Of a DNA stretch of 64,000 nt, positions 1-11,451 are shown one piece after another. Both the position numbers and the translations under genes were made by a program. Source of the DNA: Anaeramoeba flamelloides (taxonomy: Eukaryota > Metamonada > Anaeramoebidae). The DNA lies in assembly GCA_027625915.1 (NCBI GenBank), contig JANTQA010000075.1, positions 806,001-870,000 on the forward strand, in the 5' to 3' direction. A model generated the notes under the pieces. It did not search any database. It saw only the letters and a list, made by a program, of their open reading frames with translations, and was not told where the DNA came from. How positions within the stretch are numbered: position 1 is the stretch's first letter; every line of letters starts with the position of its first letter.

Positions 1-104
1 TACGAAGAATAAATAGAATTTGTTGAGAAACCAAAGAAAATTTACTTTTAAAAAAATATATTGTTTGTGATCAGATCAAAAGAATATTTTTCATATTAAC
101 TTAT

Positions 105-235
105 AGATGAAAAAAAATTATCAAAATGAGCTTCATTATCCTTATATTTGGCTTTTTAAAAATCTATATAATCATCAAATTTTGATATTTATAAATTTTC
201 AAGGTAACCTTATAACAACTGTAATTTTTAAACAA
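105..235 (+). repeat. Half copy of the 51.6-kb hairpin element arm
   Basis: The sequence runs from a motif like CTTCATTATCCTTATATTTG through TTTTTAAAAATCTATATAAT to AAGGTAACCTTATAACAACTG. It matches, base by base with scattered changes, the right arm of the inverted repeat at 51790-51905. No partner arm is visible within the next few hundred bases, so this is a single arm or a half-deleted element. A 60-codon open frame across it is a by-product of the repeat. Confidence 0.6.
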
Positions 236-439
236 AATTATTTTTTGGTTTGTCAATTCAAATTTTTATTTAGGTTTGGTTATATTTGATGCTTTTTAAA
301 AAAATTGTTTTTTAGTGTAATTGGGTCTAAGAGAAATGATATATATTTCAGCCAAGGCCCCAAAATCAGATTTCATTCTGAAGTGGGTACCAGTTTATTA
401 CTATTAGTGATAGACTCATAAATTCAGATTTTGGAAAAA

Positions 440-600
440 AAACAAAAAATTGCCTTCAATTGTCTTTTTGAACCACTATTAAAATTAAAACAAAGTTTAA
501 GATCGACTGAACACAAAATTAAATAACATTGCCTCCACATCTACCACAAGATAATTATTTTACAAAAGTGAGGTATTGTTAACCATAAATCCACAAAACA
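440..600 (+). repeat. Half copy of the 56.6-57.2-kb fold-back arm
   Basis: Shares the words TTTTTGAACCACTATTA, a downstream AAGATCGA-type word and GTTAACC with the right arm of the fold-back element at 57000-57175. Divergence is high and the left arm is not seen. Assignment rests on the order and spacing of these words. Confidence 0.4.
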
Positions 601-879
601 TATCAATTCTCATTTATGTTCCTGTTTCTCAAGAAAGTGATAAGTTATTATTTAAATTTGATATCAAAGAAAATGGAAGTTTTAATTAACCCAAATCAAT
701 ATTCCTCTTTTCAACAAATATTCTTTTCACAATTAAAAAAAACGATCCTAGTTTTGATTATTCCCCTAGCTGTGATTTGAAGAGAATATAGATAAACCAT
801 TTTGCTTCATTAAAGAAAATATTTTTTGGATTAATTTCAAAGAAATACTATTATACCCAATTAATAAAGGTAAATTTTT

Positions 880-1095
880 TTTCAATTTCCAAAATGAATA
901 TTAATTATTACTTCTACATTCAAATTACCAGATTAACAATTTTGTCTGAGAGTTATCCCAGGAAGTTTAATTTATTGTCTAAAAATATTATTTCTAAATG
1001 ATGTTGTCAAGGTCTTTGGGTTTTCTTCAACTTATCAACTAGAAAAATATTTTGGAATATGAACTAAAAATTTTCATTTTTTAATTGGAAAATAA
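880..1095 (+). repeat. Dispersed repeat family C, copy 1
   Basis: The copy begins with TTCCAAAATGAATATTAATT and passes through a TTGTCTGAGAGTT segment and AATTTATTGTCTAAAAATAT. It ends with TTTTCATTTTTTAATTGGAA. The same ordered blocks occur at 23216-23410 (+) and, on the opposite strand, at 31530-31765 and 33495-33720. Partial copies lie at 22563-22680 and 62035-62160. The two ends are loosely inverted (TTTCCAAAATGAA versus TTCATTTTTTAATTGG), which would suit a non-autonomous DNA element. No coding capacity is seen. Confidence 0.6.
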
Positions 1096-2331
1096 TACTG
1101 ATAAATTCAAATTTATTTTTTTAAATTTTTAGTTCAATTTCCATTTTTAAAATCAATTAACTCAACAAATAAAACAACTCAAGAGAAAGAATGTTTTGAA
1201 ATTCAAACTAATTTTACAATTTTTCTTCATATTTAAATGTAAATAATACATTAATCAAAACTTGTGTAAAAAAATTTATCAAAAAAGGTTATGAATTAAA
1301 ATTGTTTATGATATTTCTTTGAATTTATCAGTAGATCAAAATAATTAATTTATTTTTTTCAAAGTTGTTATTGGGTTGTTGACAGTGATGTTTATGTCTG
1401 AATTATAGATATAACAGAATGAAATATGAGATGTCATTTTTTTTTCATTTCATTTCGCAATACCACAATCAGATATTTGAAGAACAATCCCGACCCGAAT
1501 TGGTTTTGTTTTTGAAAAAAACATTTTTTAGCTTAGGGTTTAACAAATCTGAATTTGGAGATACAATTTACCAAAAAAAAACTATAAAAGTCCAAAAATT
1601 TGTTCAGGTTTGCAAAATAAAAAAACTCGACAAATATTTTTAAAAACTTAAAAACTGTTCTTGCAATAAAATAAGATCTGAAGATCTTGATTTACAAAAC
1701 AAAAAAGCATTTGTTTTTATAACCTCAAGTATTTAACATAAAACAATCTGATCTTACAGTTTTTACACTTTGTTACATTTTTCCAAGAAAGATTGAAATT
1801 TTTGAATTTTCCTTGTATAAAAAAGTTTCCTAACCCAAAGTTGAAATTGAAAACACGCTAATTAATTGTTTACAATATTTTTTTAAAATTAATTTTGCTT
1901 TTGTTCCCAAAAACTAAAAGACAAAATTAAATTTTGAATATCGATTCGAAAAGATGTAATTCAAAAAAATAAAGAAAAAAAATGATATAGATCTGAAAGA
2001 ATACGATTTGAAAGTCTTTTTTTTGGAAATAGGAAAAAATGAAAAAATAACCTTTTTAATTTTCTTAATCCCTAATTCTTTTCAAAGTCAAAAGATCCCA
2101 AATTAATTTTAACTTTTAATGCAAAAATAAAGTTCTTCAAACAATAAAAAAGTTTATTTTGAAACTGAAAAAAGAATTGAAAGGTATTAAGTAACCATAG
2201 AAAATTAGGACATTATATTTTTACAATAAACTCTAGTTGAAAATTTATTATTTTTTAACTCATTAAAAAAAATACATTTTTTTTTTTTTTTTTTTTTTTC
2301 AAATTGTTTTATTATTTGTTTTTATTTTAAT

Positions 2332-5300
2332 ATGAATAAAAGCCCAATTAATTTGAGAAATAAACCCTTTTTAAATTTATTTGAGGAACCCTCAATGGGT
2401 AATAAATTCTTTTTTCTTTTTTTTTTTTTTACATAAATTTGTCTTTTTCTTTATAATTTATTTTAAAATCAAAGGTACAACATAAGAATGCACTAATAGC
2501 ATATTTCTTGATAATCTTTTTCAAACTTGAAAATTTTTTTCAAATTTATTGCACCTTTCACAAAAATTTTTGTTTTCTTCTTTTTCATATTTTTATTCAA
2601 AATCAGATCTAAAATTAAAAAAGAAATTTAGTACATCCACCAATTTTTTCAAACAAACGTGTTCAAGTCATAACCAAAAGAAAGAAATTTTTACAAAACA
2701 CTCTTTTCAACAAAGCACATACAAATCTCCTTTTTCAAAATTTCAAGATGTAAAAACGGTAACACTTCAGCTTGAGTCTACAACACACCCGTGTTTACCA
2801 ATACTTGAAACGGTTAATGTCGATGATAAATCACCAACAAATTCTTTTTCAAATTTTTATTTATTTCGATTAATCTGCAATTCCAAAATTAAAAAATTAG
2901 GTTCTTTTGGATTTAATCCTCGGAATAAATTTAAACACGGAAAAAGGATGATTGAAGAAGAAGAAGAAGAAGAAGAAGACAACGAAAAAGATATTGTTGG
3001 GAGAGGTCAGAGTTATTCAAATATTGTTCGAGATAAAGTTGAAGAAGTAAGAGATCAAAATCTTGTGAAAAAAATACGAGAAAAAAAATCTCGATTGGAT
3101 CTGGAAAAAGAAAATGAATCAAACAAAGAAAAATGGTTTCAAAAAAATGAAATTGAAGAAATTGAAGAGGAAGAAGAGGAGGACGAGGACGAGGAAGAAG
3201 AAGAAGAAGACGATGACGATGATGACGATGATGATGAAAAAGAAAATGTTGGGAGAGGTCAGAGTTATTCAAATATTGTTGAAGAAAAAATCGAAGAAGA
3301 AATCCTAAAACAAGAACGAGAAAAAGAAAAAAAAGAAAAAATATTCGGAACTCAGGAAAATAGATTATTAATAGACAGACAAAAAGCACTACCACAAGAA
3401 AAACAATATGACATTTTCAAGGAAGAATATTCAGATGAAGAACAAGAATTAAAAGATAATGTACATGGATATGAATATTCAGAAGAAGAAGAAGAAGACG
3501 AAGAAGAAGAAGAAGAAGAAGAAGAATATGAAGAAGAAGATGACGAAGAATATGTCCCATACAAAAAAGGAGCCAAGGATAACCAAGAAAAAATTCTCCA
3601 AAATAGAGGAAAAAAAATACAAAAAAAATATCGGATTATTGTGAGAAATCGCAAGAATAACACAATTACAAAGCAACCAAGAAAGATCACAAGGACAATT
3701 TATGAGCCAAAAGAAAAAAGAAAAGGCAACCAATTAGAATCACAATTGTTTAACAAAACAACATACCCAAATTACTTTTACCAACCAAAGGCATCTCAAA
3801 AGATCAAGGAAAGTAATAAAAGTAATTTGGATTTATCGAATTCAAATAAGAGAAAAATAATCAAAGTGAAATCAAAAAATACTGAAAATAAGCATACAAT
3901 CGAAAACATTATGATTCCCAAGACAAGAAAAAGGAAAACCAAAATGAAAACGATTATTAAAACAAAATTTCATTCAAAATTTAATCAGAGCCAACAAACA
4001 GACACTGAAAAAGAAAACAATTTGCAAACCACATCAAGACTAATCAAGACCAACATAAACAACAAACAAAATAATAATAAGAATAATAATAATAAGAATA
4101 ATAATAATAAGAATGATAATGGTAATAATGGCAATAATCCTAATAATAATAGTTTTTCAAGAAAAGCAAAATTTATTGTAAAATCAAAACTAAAGAATAA
4201 AAAAAGAAACAAAGCAAAAGTCAAATATAATATTTATGTGAAGAAAAAGTTAGTGAGTAACACTTATGTAACAAGGGCTTTAAAAAGCAACCATGAGACA
4301 TTAACTGATCATGAGTTAACCCCAACCACTCAGTTTGGATTCAGCTCATCACCCTTTAATATGTCTCCAAATCAAGAAAAAATGACCAATACACGACAGG
4401 AACCAAACAAAAACTACAACTCCCCACATCTAAACAATAACAGGGGCAGGGGCAGGGGCAGTACTTACAATACATACGATACGAACAATATGAACAGTCT
4501 GAATAATATGAACAATAACAACATTGATAGTGGATTGATTATTCAAGAACCTACAACGACACTACACCTTTCCAAGAATCCAAATACAAATAATTCTCAA
4601 TTCTCAAAATCAAAAGGCCGTGTTGTTTATAAAAAAAATAAACTTAAAAAAATCAGAAAAATAATCAAAATAAGCCAAAAGCCAAATTCAAACTTGAAGC
4701 AAAAATTAAAATTCAAAAAAAAACAAAACAATTTGATAAATAATAATAACAAGAATAACAATGACTCTACGAACCAAGATATCAACAAAAACGGTGGAAA
4801 TAATCAAAATGTAACTGTTAATGGAAATAGTAATCAAAAAGAGTCAATGAATGAAAATGAAAATCAAAAAAAAATCAAAGAAAAAAGAAAAAAAAACAAA
4901 AACCAAAATAAATTGAAAAAATACCCAAGACAAAAAAAAGAAGTGCCGCGCCCATCCAATGCGCCAAATGGCTGGGAGAAATGGTGCTATGAAAAAAAAA
5001 TGTCATATTCAATGTATAGCAAAAACCCGAATTCATATTATTTCCGGTTTAATGAAAAGGGCGATAAGGAAAAATTCGGGCCATTTTCCAATGAAGAAGA
5101 GCAATTATTTAAGCAGCGCTTGCGGGAATATGGGTCGGGCGCGTGGGGGCTTTTTTCAATGGCAGTACCAGGAAGGTGCGGATACATCTGTGCAAATTAT
5201 TTCCGTAAAAAGCTTAACGAAGATCAGGATTTTTTTCAAGAATTTGGCAAAGATTACAAAATCATCAATGGCAAATTAGTTTTTAAAGGTGAAAAAAAAT

Positions 5301-5506
5301 GTAGGCCCAATAAAGTGACAAGAGAAAAACAAAGAAATGAGGCAATACACTTTCGCAAACTGTGGCACACGCACCCTGAAAAGGATTTTAATAATTGGCT
5401 AAACAAAATTTATTCAAAATATAAAAAGAATGAAATATTATCTGATAGCCAAATTGGAAACGAAAAGGAAAAGGGAAATGAAAAGGGAAATGAAAAGGAA
5501 AATTAA
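2332..5506 (+). CDS. Acidic, Asn-rich protein with C-terminal Myb/SANT-like domain (two exons)
   Basis: Model: exon 1 at 2332-2398, exon 2 at 2607-5506, 988 residues ending in TAA. The frame stays open far upstream of its first in-frame ATG (2948), so I joined it to a short ATG exon (MNKSPINLRNKPFLNLFEEP) by a GTAATA donor and a CAG acceptor that keep phase; starting at 2948 is the alternative. Residues about 135-340 are Glu/Asp blocks interrupted by two copies of VGRGQSYSNIV. The middle is Lys/Asn-rich with poly-Asn runs. Residues about 810-930 form the only globular part: NPNSYYFRFNE, then GPFSNEEEQLF, WGLFSMAVPGRCGYICANYF. That pattern (Glu-rich first helix, WGLFS, PGR, GY.C.NYFR) is a divergent Myb/SANT-like domain seen in protist proteins. 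A nuclear, DNA- or chromatin-binding role is inferred. GC content rises over this domain. No neighbour suggests a pathway. Confidence 0.75.
2399..2606 (+). other. Predicted intron 1 of the SANT-like gene
   Basis: Donor G|GTAATA and acceptor ATTCAAAATCAG|AT. Exon 1 ends in phase 1, and the two bases after the acceptor complete a GAT codon that enters the long open frame. Nearby alternative AGs at 2631 and 2667 would shift the frame. The intron is T-rich with possible branch sites CACTAAT and TTGATAAT. It rests on signals and frame only, with no family conservation at the junction. Confidence 0.55.
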
Positions 5507-5540
5507 AAGGAAAAGGAAAAGGAAAATTAAAAGAAAAAGG

Positions 5541-5572
<32 letters not shown>

Positions 5573-5700
5573 GAATAAGGGGAAGAAAGAGAGAGAAAGT
5601 AAATGAAATAGAAAAGAAAAAAGAAAAAGGTAATAGCCAAAATGGAAACGGGACGGAAGAGGAGAGAGAGAGAGAGAGAAATGAAATGCAAAACAGGAAA
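5459..5700 (+). repeat. GAAAAGG/GGAAAT minisatellite across a stop codon
   Basis: A degenerate 6-7-base purine array (GAAAAGG, GGAAAT and variants) starts in the last codons of the SANT-like gene, giving a GNEKEKGNEKGNEKEN tail. It runs past the TAA for about 200 bases, including a poly-A run and an (AG)n tract near 5660-5680. Slippage here could easily lengthen or shorten the C-terminus. Confidence 0.8.
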
Positions 5701-8700
5701 AGGTAAACAAAAGGGAATTAAGCTTTACATTCAGTGTCGATGTCGTGGAAGAAAAAGTATTTAAATAATGCTGTAGATTGGGTTTAAAAATGAAGATGAT
5801 TCTGATTTTTATGAAAAACAGAAAAAAAAAAAAAAAATGTAGAAATATTTAATTATTTTAAAAATCTATATATTTTTGAGGCGTTTTGTAAAAAAATCCC
5901 AAAAATTAAATTAAATTAATACGAATATTTCATTCATATTAATACCAAAAATATTTTTCAGAGGAAAAATTTTTGAGTGAATTTTTTTCCATTGAAAAAA
6001 TAAATATTGTAATTGTATTATGGCTGTTTTTAAAAAAGTGCGGTCTAAAATTTTTATAAGTGCTACTTCAAACTGTCTAATTCGCCCCCATTTAAAGTGA
6101 GCTTTTTAACAAATTAGAAAACTTTTAGGAAGCATTATTTACTAAACAGTTTTATTAAAATTTTTTTATAAAATTTTATTTAATTATTGTAATTTTATAT
6201 TTTACCAAAATAATATTTTTTATAATTCATAGTTTGTTATGAAATTTAAATTTGAAAACGAATAGTTTAGAAAAATCATTTCAACTCTAGACCTTTGAAT
6301 AAATAATATTCCAAAGGGGAATTAAATAGTTAGCAATTTTTAGATTTATCAGTTAAAAATATTAACCATAAAATTTCCCATAAAGGATTAAGTTGGTGAG
6401 GTTTATAAAAAGTAACGATAATCGAAATGTAGTACCAGGCCGGGTAGATTTTTTCTTGGGGTGGTGGTTAATTGTTAATTCTTAAATTCTATTTATTATC
6501 TTAATAAATGGATAAATTGAGAAAAGAAATTCGTTGTTATTATTTTTTAAGTGTAATTTAAAAATAATTTTCAGAAATATTATGGAATATATAAAATCAA
6601 AATTTTACTCAATTATTTTTTTAATTCCTTTATTTTTTTTACAGGTATTTAGGTAATTGGGTGTTTTTTAAAAAAATTATCTTCAATTTTGTATACACTT
6701 TATGGGAATTTTGACAAAAAGTCAAAAAAAACTCCTAATGAAAAAAAATGAAAAAATTGATTTTAAAGAGAAATTTGATCAATTTAGAACTCAGATAATA
6801 GGAATTTAGCACAGTTTTTCATTTTACCACCTTAAAACCTTTTTTTTTTTTTCAATTTTTTTTTTTGACAGATATTTTACTAAAAAATAATATTTTGTGA
6901 TCTTTAGAATTTTTATCCAATTGGCTACTTTTCCAAAGAAAATGATTTAAAAATTAAAGATTTTATTGATTTGAAGTTGAATTTTAGACTGTTTTGAAGC
7001 AATTGATGAAGTTGCAGTCTTTTTTTGTCATGATATTAAAAGGGTGATTTTACTCAAAAAAAATGTAAATAAGGTATTTTGATGAAAAGTTGATTAGAAC
7101 ATCTGAGACCGTTTTCTTATAAAACTTATTTAATTTTTTTTTTTTTTGAGGTATAATTTATAGATTCATTTTCCTAATTTTATTTTTTGATAAACATTAA
7201 AGAAAAAGATAAAAAATCTTATAAAAAAAAGTTACCAAAACTAAATATACAATACCTTTCTGTCTAGAATTAAATCTTTCTATTTTTTCTTTTCAAATTA
7301 AAATAAAATAGTTTCAATCAAAACTTATTTTTTTGACTTTTTTAGAAATTTATTTTTTTTAGGATATTTATTATTGTAAATAATATAAAATCAATCATCA
7401 ATAATTTATAAATTGAAAATTTCCTTTATATTCATTTTTTTTTTTTTATTTAACTATATATTAGTAAAAAATTTCATATTTCTCTTCATTTTTTGAACCA
7501 ATCAAAGCAAATGAGAAAAAAATTATCAATCAAATTCTAAAAAAAAAAAAAAGTATATTTATCCATTTATCTACTTGCTTATCTATAATTAAAAAAGCAT
7601 TCTCAAAAACTGCGATTGTAAACTGTACATTTTGTCCCCAAGTAAACCACAATTCAAAATTTTTTATACACCAAAATTCAATCTGTGAAAAAAAAATCTT
7701 ATTTAATCTGTTCACTCCAAAAAATACCAAATTAGAACCATTCGCCAATTAAAATGTTAACACTTATATATAAATTACAATACTCACAAAACAAAAAATA
7801 AATAATTATCAATACTAATAAACCAAGAGTGTGTTAAAAATTTTGGAGAGAGCAAAACAAAAAAATTCATTGGTAAATCTGTTTAAATTCTATTAATAAT
7901 ATTGATCCATCAAAAGTTTAGATACCATCAACTAATTTGATTTGAGTTCTTTTATTTTGGATAACTCAACTTTCACATAATATCAATCCTTTTAAAAAAA
8001 ATATTTTGATTGAATGAAAAAAGTTAGGTAATTCAAAAAATGAAATTGAAAAAAAATACTAAAAGGATGAAAAAATGTTTTTCATATTTTACAAAAATCA
8101 AAATTATTTCCAATTTGAATGCAATTGTATTATTGCGATTGTTTGTACCGTTTTAGTTGTGTGGAAAATTTTGGAATTTTAGTTTATAGTCGGGAAAAAA
8201 ATACCGGACATGAAATAAATCCCGTAAAAGATTTTTAATTGTGAGTATTAGTAAAGTTTTTGTCTAATTTCAATGAAATCCTTATTATAAATAACCAATT
8301 TTTTTATGAGATTAGTAATAAACCTACCTAAAGTTCATCAAAGTAAGGTGTCTCTAGAATACTCGAGAAATTGTTTGAAAGCCTATGTTGATCAACTTTT
8401 TTTTTGGAAAAACAATCGAGTTTTATTGAGGTTTCCTAGAGTTTGTAAAATGATAATTTTTCTTCTTGTTTTTTGATTGATTGAATTGTGTTTTGAACAA
8501 GTTTTATTTCATTAATCATCATTCTAATAAGTGGGTGGGTTATAATTGAAAAAGTTCGATTCTAAAAAAAAAAGGAATTTGATTGTAAATAAATGAAATT
8601 ACACAATAATTTTACTAATATTTACAATTAAAAATCTTGTTCGGGATTTTTTTCATGTCAGGTATTTTTTTCACTGCTTTATATTTAAATGAACATATTT

Positions 8701-9097
8701 TAATCAAATCCTATTGTCTCGTAAAAGTTAAAATTTTATCTGATCTCTTTCCCCCCTGAAAATGTTTTGTAATTCTTATCATGGTCTAGCAATTTGAATA
8801 TTGTTGGGTTTAAAAATATATTTCATTTTGAATTAAAAGACAAAATTCAAGAAAATAACAAAAAAAAAAAAAGCGCAATAAATCAAAGTAATAAAATATT
8901 TTCAATCTCTAATTAATTCTTAATTTTTGATTATTCCGAAAATTAATTTTTAAAAATTGTAATAAATTTTGATATTTCTTTATCCATTATTAAATGGAAA
9001 TAATAATCATAATAATAATAATAATAATAATAATTTTCAAAATATTGAATGGGTGAACAAACAAACAAACAAAAAAGCAAACCAGCAAACATAATAA
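5507..9097. other. AT-rich spacer between the SANT-like and CWF19-like genes
   Basis: The first 200 bases are the purine minisatellite. The rest is AT-rich, with T-runs near 6841-6862, 7137-7147 and 7437-7448. One MITE-B copy lies at 8185-8682 and an (AAT)n tract at about 9010-9033. A 72-codon minus-strand frame at 7530-7748 has no ATG start and no recognisable features. I see no other gene or RNA. Confidence 0.6.
8185..8682 (-). mobile_element. MITE family B, copy 1
   Basis: A roughly 500-bp element with long terminal inverted repeats of about 65 bp. The left end includes CGGGAAAAAAATACCGGACA and continues to TTTTTAATTGTGAGTATTAG. The right end is its reverse complement, ending around TGTCAGGTATTTTTTTCACT. 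Internal blocks (CTAATAAG-type and CGAGTATTC...AAAGTTCATCAA) are shared in inverse orientation with copies at 19207-19676 and 47175-47640. No open frame is present, so it is non-autonomous. The superfamily is not determined. Confidence 0.75.
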
Positions 9098-10804
9098 TTA
9101 TAATAGACTTGGGTCAAACTTTTTAAACTCTTCTTTAAATAAAGTAACAGTTTTTGTTTCTTCTTCTTCTGATTGGATACAAGCTTTCCAGTCAATTCTT
9201 TCTGGTATTTGGAGGGCGTTTGTGATAACTATTCTGATAAACTTCATTAAGCTATATCTTTGATGATTCTTTGCGATTGCAACCAACCATTGGTCTGAGT
9301 CAATTTGTGCCCAAACATGTTGTGAGACTCTCCCGTTGTATGAGACTGTTTCTCTTAGGTGGTTAATGTTCGAAACTTGCACAACACGAAGTCTATTTTT
9401 TTTGGCCTCTTTTCGGAACTCTGTGGCAACCGATTCAATTTTTTCTGCTGGGATCGGGATTGTTTCGATTTGCAAATGGCAAAATTCATTTATTTTAAAA
9501 TATACAAACCTTTCAAAAAGGACGACCTTTTGTGACTTTGATTGGAAAAATGACTTTAATGCGATTTGGTATTTTTCAAAGTCCTTTATTTCCTGTTCGT
9601 TTAATGATAAGAGATTTGGTGTGTGCGAAATTGGGATCATTTGGAAATGATGAGGAACAATTCCTCCTTTTGAAAGTGACAGGTACATGTTGTCCAATAG
9701 GCTTATTAACAAATGTGGATTAAAATCATTCGATGATAAGCAAGACCAACAGCTTGGTTTTTTTTTTTCATTTCCACCAACAACATTTTGATTTTTCATT
9801 TTATCGGTTTGGAATGAAATAATTTTTGATTGTGTTTTATGAGAACCTTCTTTTTCTTTTTCTTTTTCTTTTTCTTTCTCTTTCTCTTTCTCCTTCTCCT
9901 TCTCGTTTTCTTTTTTATTTTGAGTTTCTGTTTGTTGGTCATTCAAATTAGCAATTTTGTCCCGAAAAATAAAATTTTGTTTTTGATTCAAGTTTTTTCT
10001 TTTGAGTTGCTGTTTTTGTTGCTTGCCAAATTCAGCAATTTGGAATTCGTTGTTTAAAGATCTTTTCCTTTCAAATGGGCAAGACGTAACCATTTTCCCA
10101 TAGGTGTCAAGGTCTTCGTTTGTTAATTTGTTTAATGGCTTGAGATTTAGCGCATAAAGGAATTTTTGCTTTTTCTTGTTGCCAAATTCCGCTAAGGACA
10201 AAAATCTTGTTACGTAATTTGGTGACGAAGAATAGGGCCTTCGCTCAAAAAAGTTTTCCTTTGAAATCGAAAAAAGGTAACGTGGCTCAAGCGCCGAGAC
10301 AACGTCCTGAACGGAAACTGATCCTTTCATTGAGAGGGAATACACATGCTGTGGGACACGGTAGTTGATGACACCCTGCGGCCACGAATGCGTTAGCATC
10401 AGATCAACCATCTGGATGTTCTCTAAAAATCCGTCGTTTCTTCGATCAACTTCTTCCTCCTTGAGAGAATAATGCCCAATCGTAAACTCACTTAGCTGGA
10501 TAATCCCCTTCCTTCCAAGAAGCATAAAATTTGGATTAATTTGGAAATTCGTTTTTGGGTCTTTCCATCCAAAATCTTTGAAAACAGACAGCTCTTCGTC
10601 AGGGAACAGATACGTTTTTGTTGGTACACTTTTTTGGCCACTCCTATATTTTTTTAATTCATCAACTGTTTGTGTTTCATCAGTTGAAAAAAAATTACCC
10701 AAGATTATCAGCAAATCAAAGCTCCCTTTTTTTTCTTGAATTTTTTTAACTAGGCCAAAGAATTTGTCAAGTTTCCCATGTGTGGACGCAACAAGAATTT
10801 TCAT
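9098..10804 (-). CDS. CWF19L1/Drn1-like splicing protein (CwfJ family)
   Basis: A single-exon gene of 568 residues. Residues 1-250 match the metallophosphoesterase-like N-domain of CWF19L1/Drn1: ASTHGKLDKFFGLV, FDLLIILGNFF, LLGRKGI and LTHSWPQGV. The first segment lacks the GD of active phosphoesterases, as is usual in this family. Residues about 300-320 are a Lys-Glu microsatellite. Residues about 350-450 are the CwfJ C-terminal domain 1 (SCWSCLSS, then KGGIVPHHFQMIPISH and HLQIETIPIP), a HIT-like fold. Residues about 455-565 are domain 2 (RVSQHVW, PERIDWKACIQSEEEE, FKEEFKKFDPSL). In yeast and humans these proteins bind lariat-debranching and late spliceosome factors, so a nuclear role in intron turnover is expected. 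That fits the introns predicted in four neighbouring genes. Length is close to the usual 500-550 residues, so the gene looks complete. Confidence 0.92.
   Translation of the reverse strand: MKILVASTHGKLDKFFGLVKKIQEKKGSFDLLIILGNFFSTDETQTVDELKKYRSGQKSVPTKTYLFPDEELSVFKDFGWKDPKTNFQINPNFMLLGRKGIIQLSEFTIGHYSLKEEEVDRRNDGFLENIQMVDLMLTHSWPQGVINYRVPQHVYSLSMKGSVSVQDVVSALEPRYLFSISKENFFERRPYSSSPNYVTRFLSLAEFGNKKKQKFLYALNLKPLNKLTNEDLDTYGKMVTSCPFERKRSLNNEFQIAEFGKQQKQQLKRKNLNQKQNFIFRDKIANLNDQQTETQNKKENEKEKEKEKEKEKEKEKEKEGSHKTQSKIISFQTDKMKNQNVVGGNEKKKPSCWSCLSSNDFNPHLLISLLDNMYLSLSKGGIVPHHFQMIPISHTPNLLSLNEQEIKDFEKYQIALKSFFQSKSQKVVLFERFVYFKINEFCHLQIETIPIPAEKIESVATEFRKEAKKNRLRVVQVSNINHLRETVSYNGRVSQHVWAQIDSDQWLVAIAKNHQRYSLMKFIRIVITNALQIPERIDWKACIQSEEEETKTVTLFKEEFKKFDPSLL
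9843..9905 (-). repeat. Coding Lys-Glu microsatellite in the CWF19-like gene
   Basis: Tandem hexamer (TTTTTC/TTTCTC on the plus strand) encoding alternating Glu-Lys in the linker between the N-domain and the CwfJ domains. It remains in frame, so slippage changes only linker length. Confidence 0.85.
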
Positions 10805-11451
10805 TTAAATAATGAATTTCCAAAAAATGAAATTTTAAATTACTAACAGAACATCAATAACTTTGAAATACATGAAAGTCTGTTTTTAGTTCATAACACT
10901 TTGTCTTTTACAAAATTGTTACTAATTTTCATTGAAATGAATTAGAAGATCAATTTTAAATAACTTTTCAATTTAGAAGTTTTTACAATTCAAACTTTTT
11001 AAAAGAATTGTAATTTAAACAACTTTCCACTTTTAAGTTTTCACAAAAAGAGTTTCAGGTTATTGAAAGCTAACAAATATTTTTCATATTGGTAACTTTT
11101 AAAAAATTTCAATTAAATTTCAAAAGGATATCTTTTGTTTATTATTTTTTACGCTTTTTTGACTCTTATGAGAGTTAACAATTGAGTATTTCAAATGTAT
11201 TAATTGTCTAAAATAAGATCTGAGTCTTGAAATCTATTTTCACTGTTACAACTGTAGGAAAGTTCAAAAAAGCCTTGAAATTATCAAGATTGGTTGTGGT
11301 ATCCTTATTATGAATAATCATTTGAACAAATTATATTTATACTTTCTAAGCCGCAAAAAATAGGATTAAGAATGATATTTAAGACTTTTGAATATTAAAA
11401 AATAGATAAATCAGGAAAGGGTTGATATAAAATTTAAGGTACTTAGTATTT

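Larger units (their letters stand above)
1..2331. other. AT-rich spacer with repeat remnants
   Basis: No host gene is supported here. The stretch holds three remnants of dispersed repeats listed separately: a half copy of the 51.6-kb hairpin element near 105-235, a half copy of the 56.6-57.2-kb fold-back element near 440-600, and a copy of dispersed family C near 880-1095. The rest is AT-rich sequence with poly-A and poly-T runs, including a long T-run at about 2279-2299 just before the first gene. Short open frames in this stretch start at non-ATG codons or lie inside the repeats. Confidence 0.6.

Noticed and set aside
2931-3733. Several long minus-strand frames opposite the acidic region
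   Set aside because: Shadows of GAA-rich coding DNA; Leu/Phe/Ser low complexity.
7530-7748. 72-codon minus-strand frame
   Set aside because: No ATG, no recognisable features, surrounded by AT-rich spacer.
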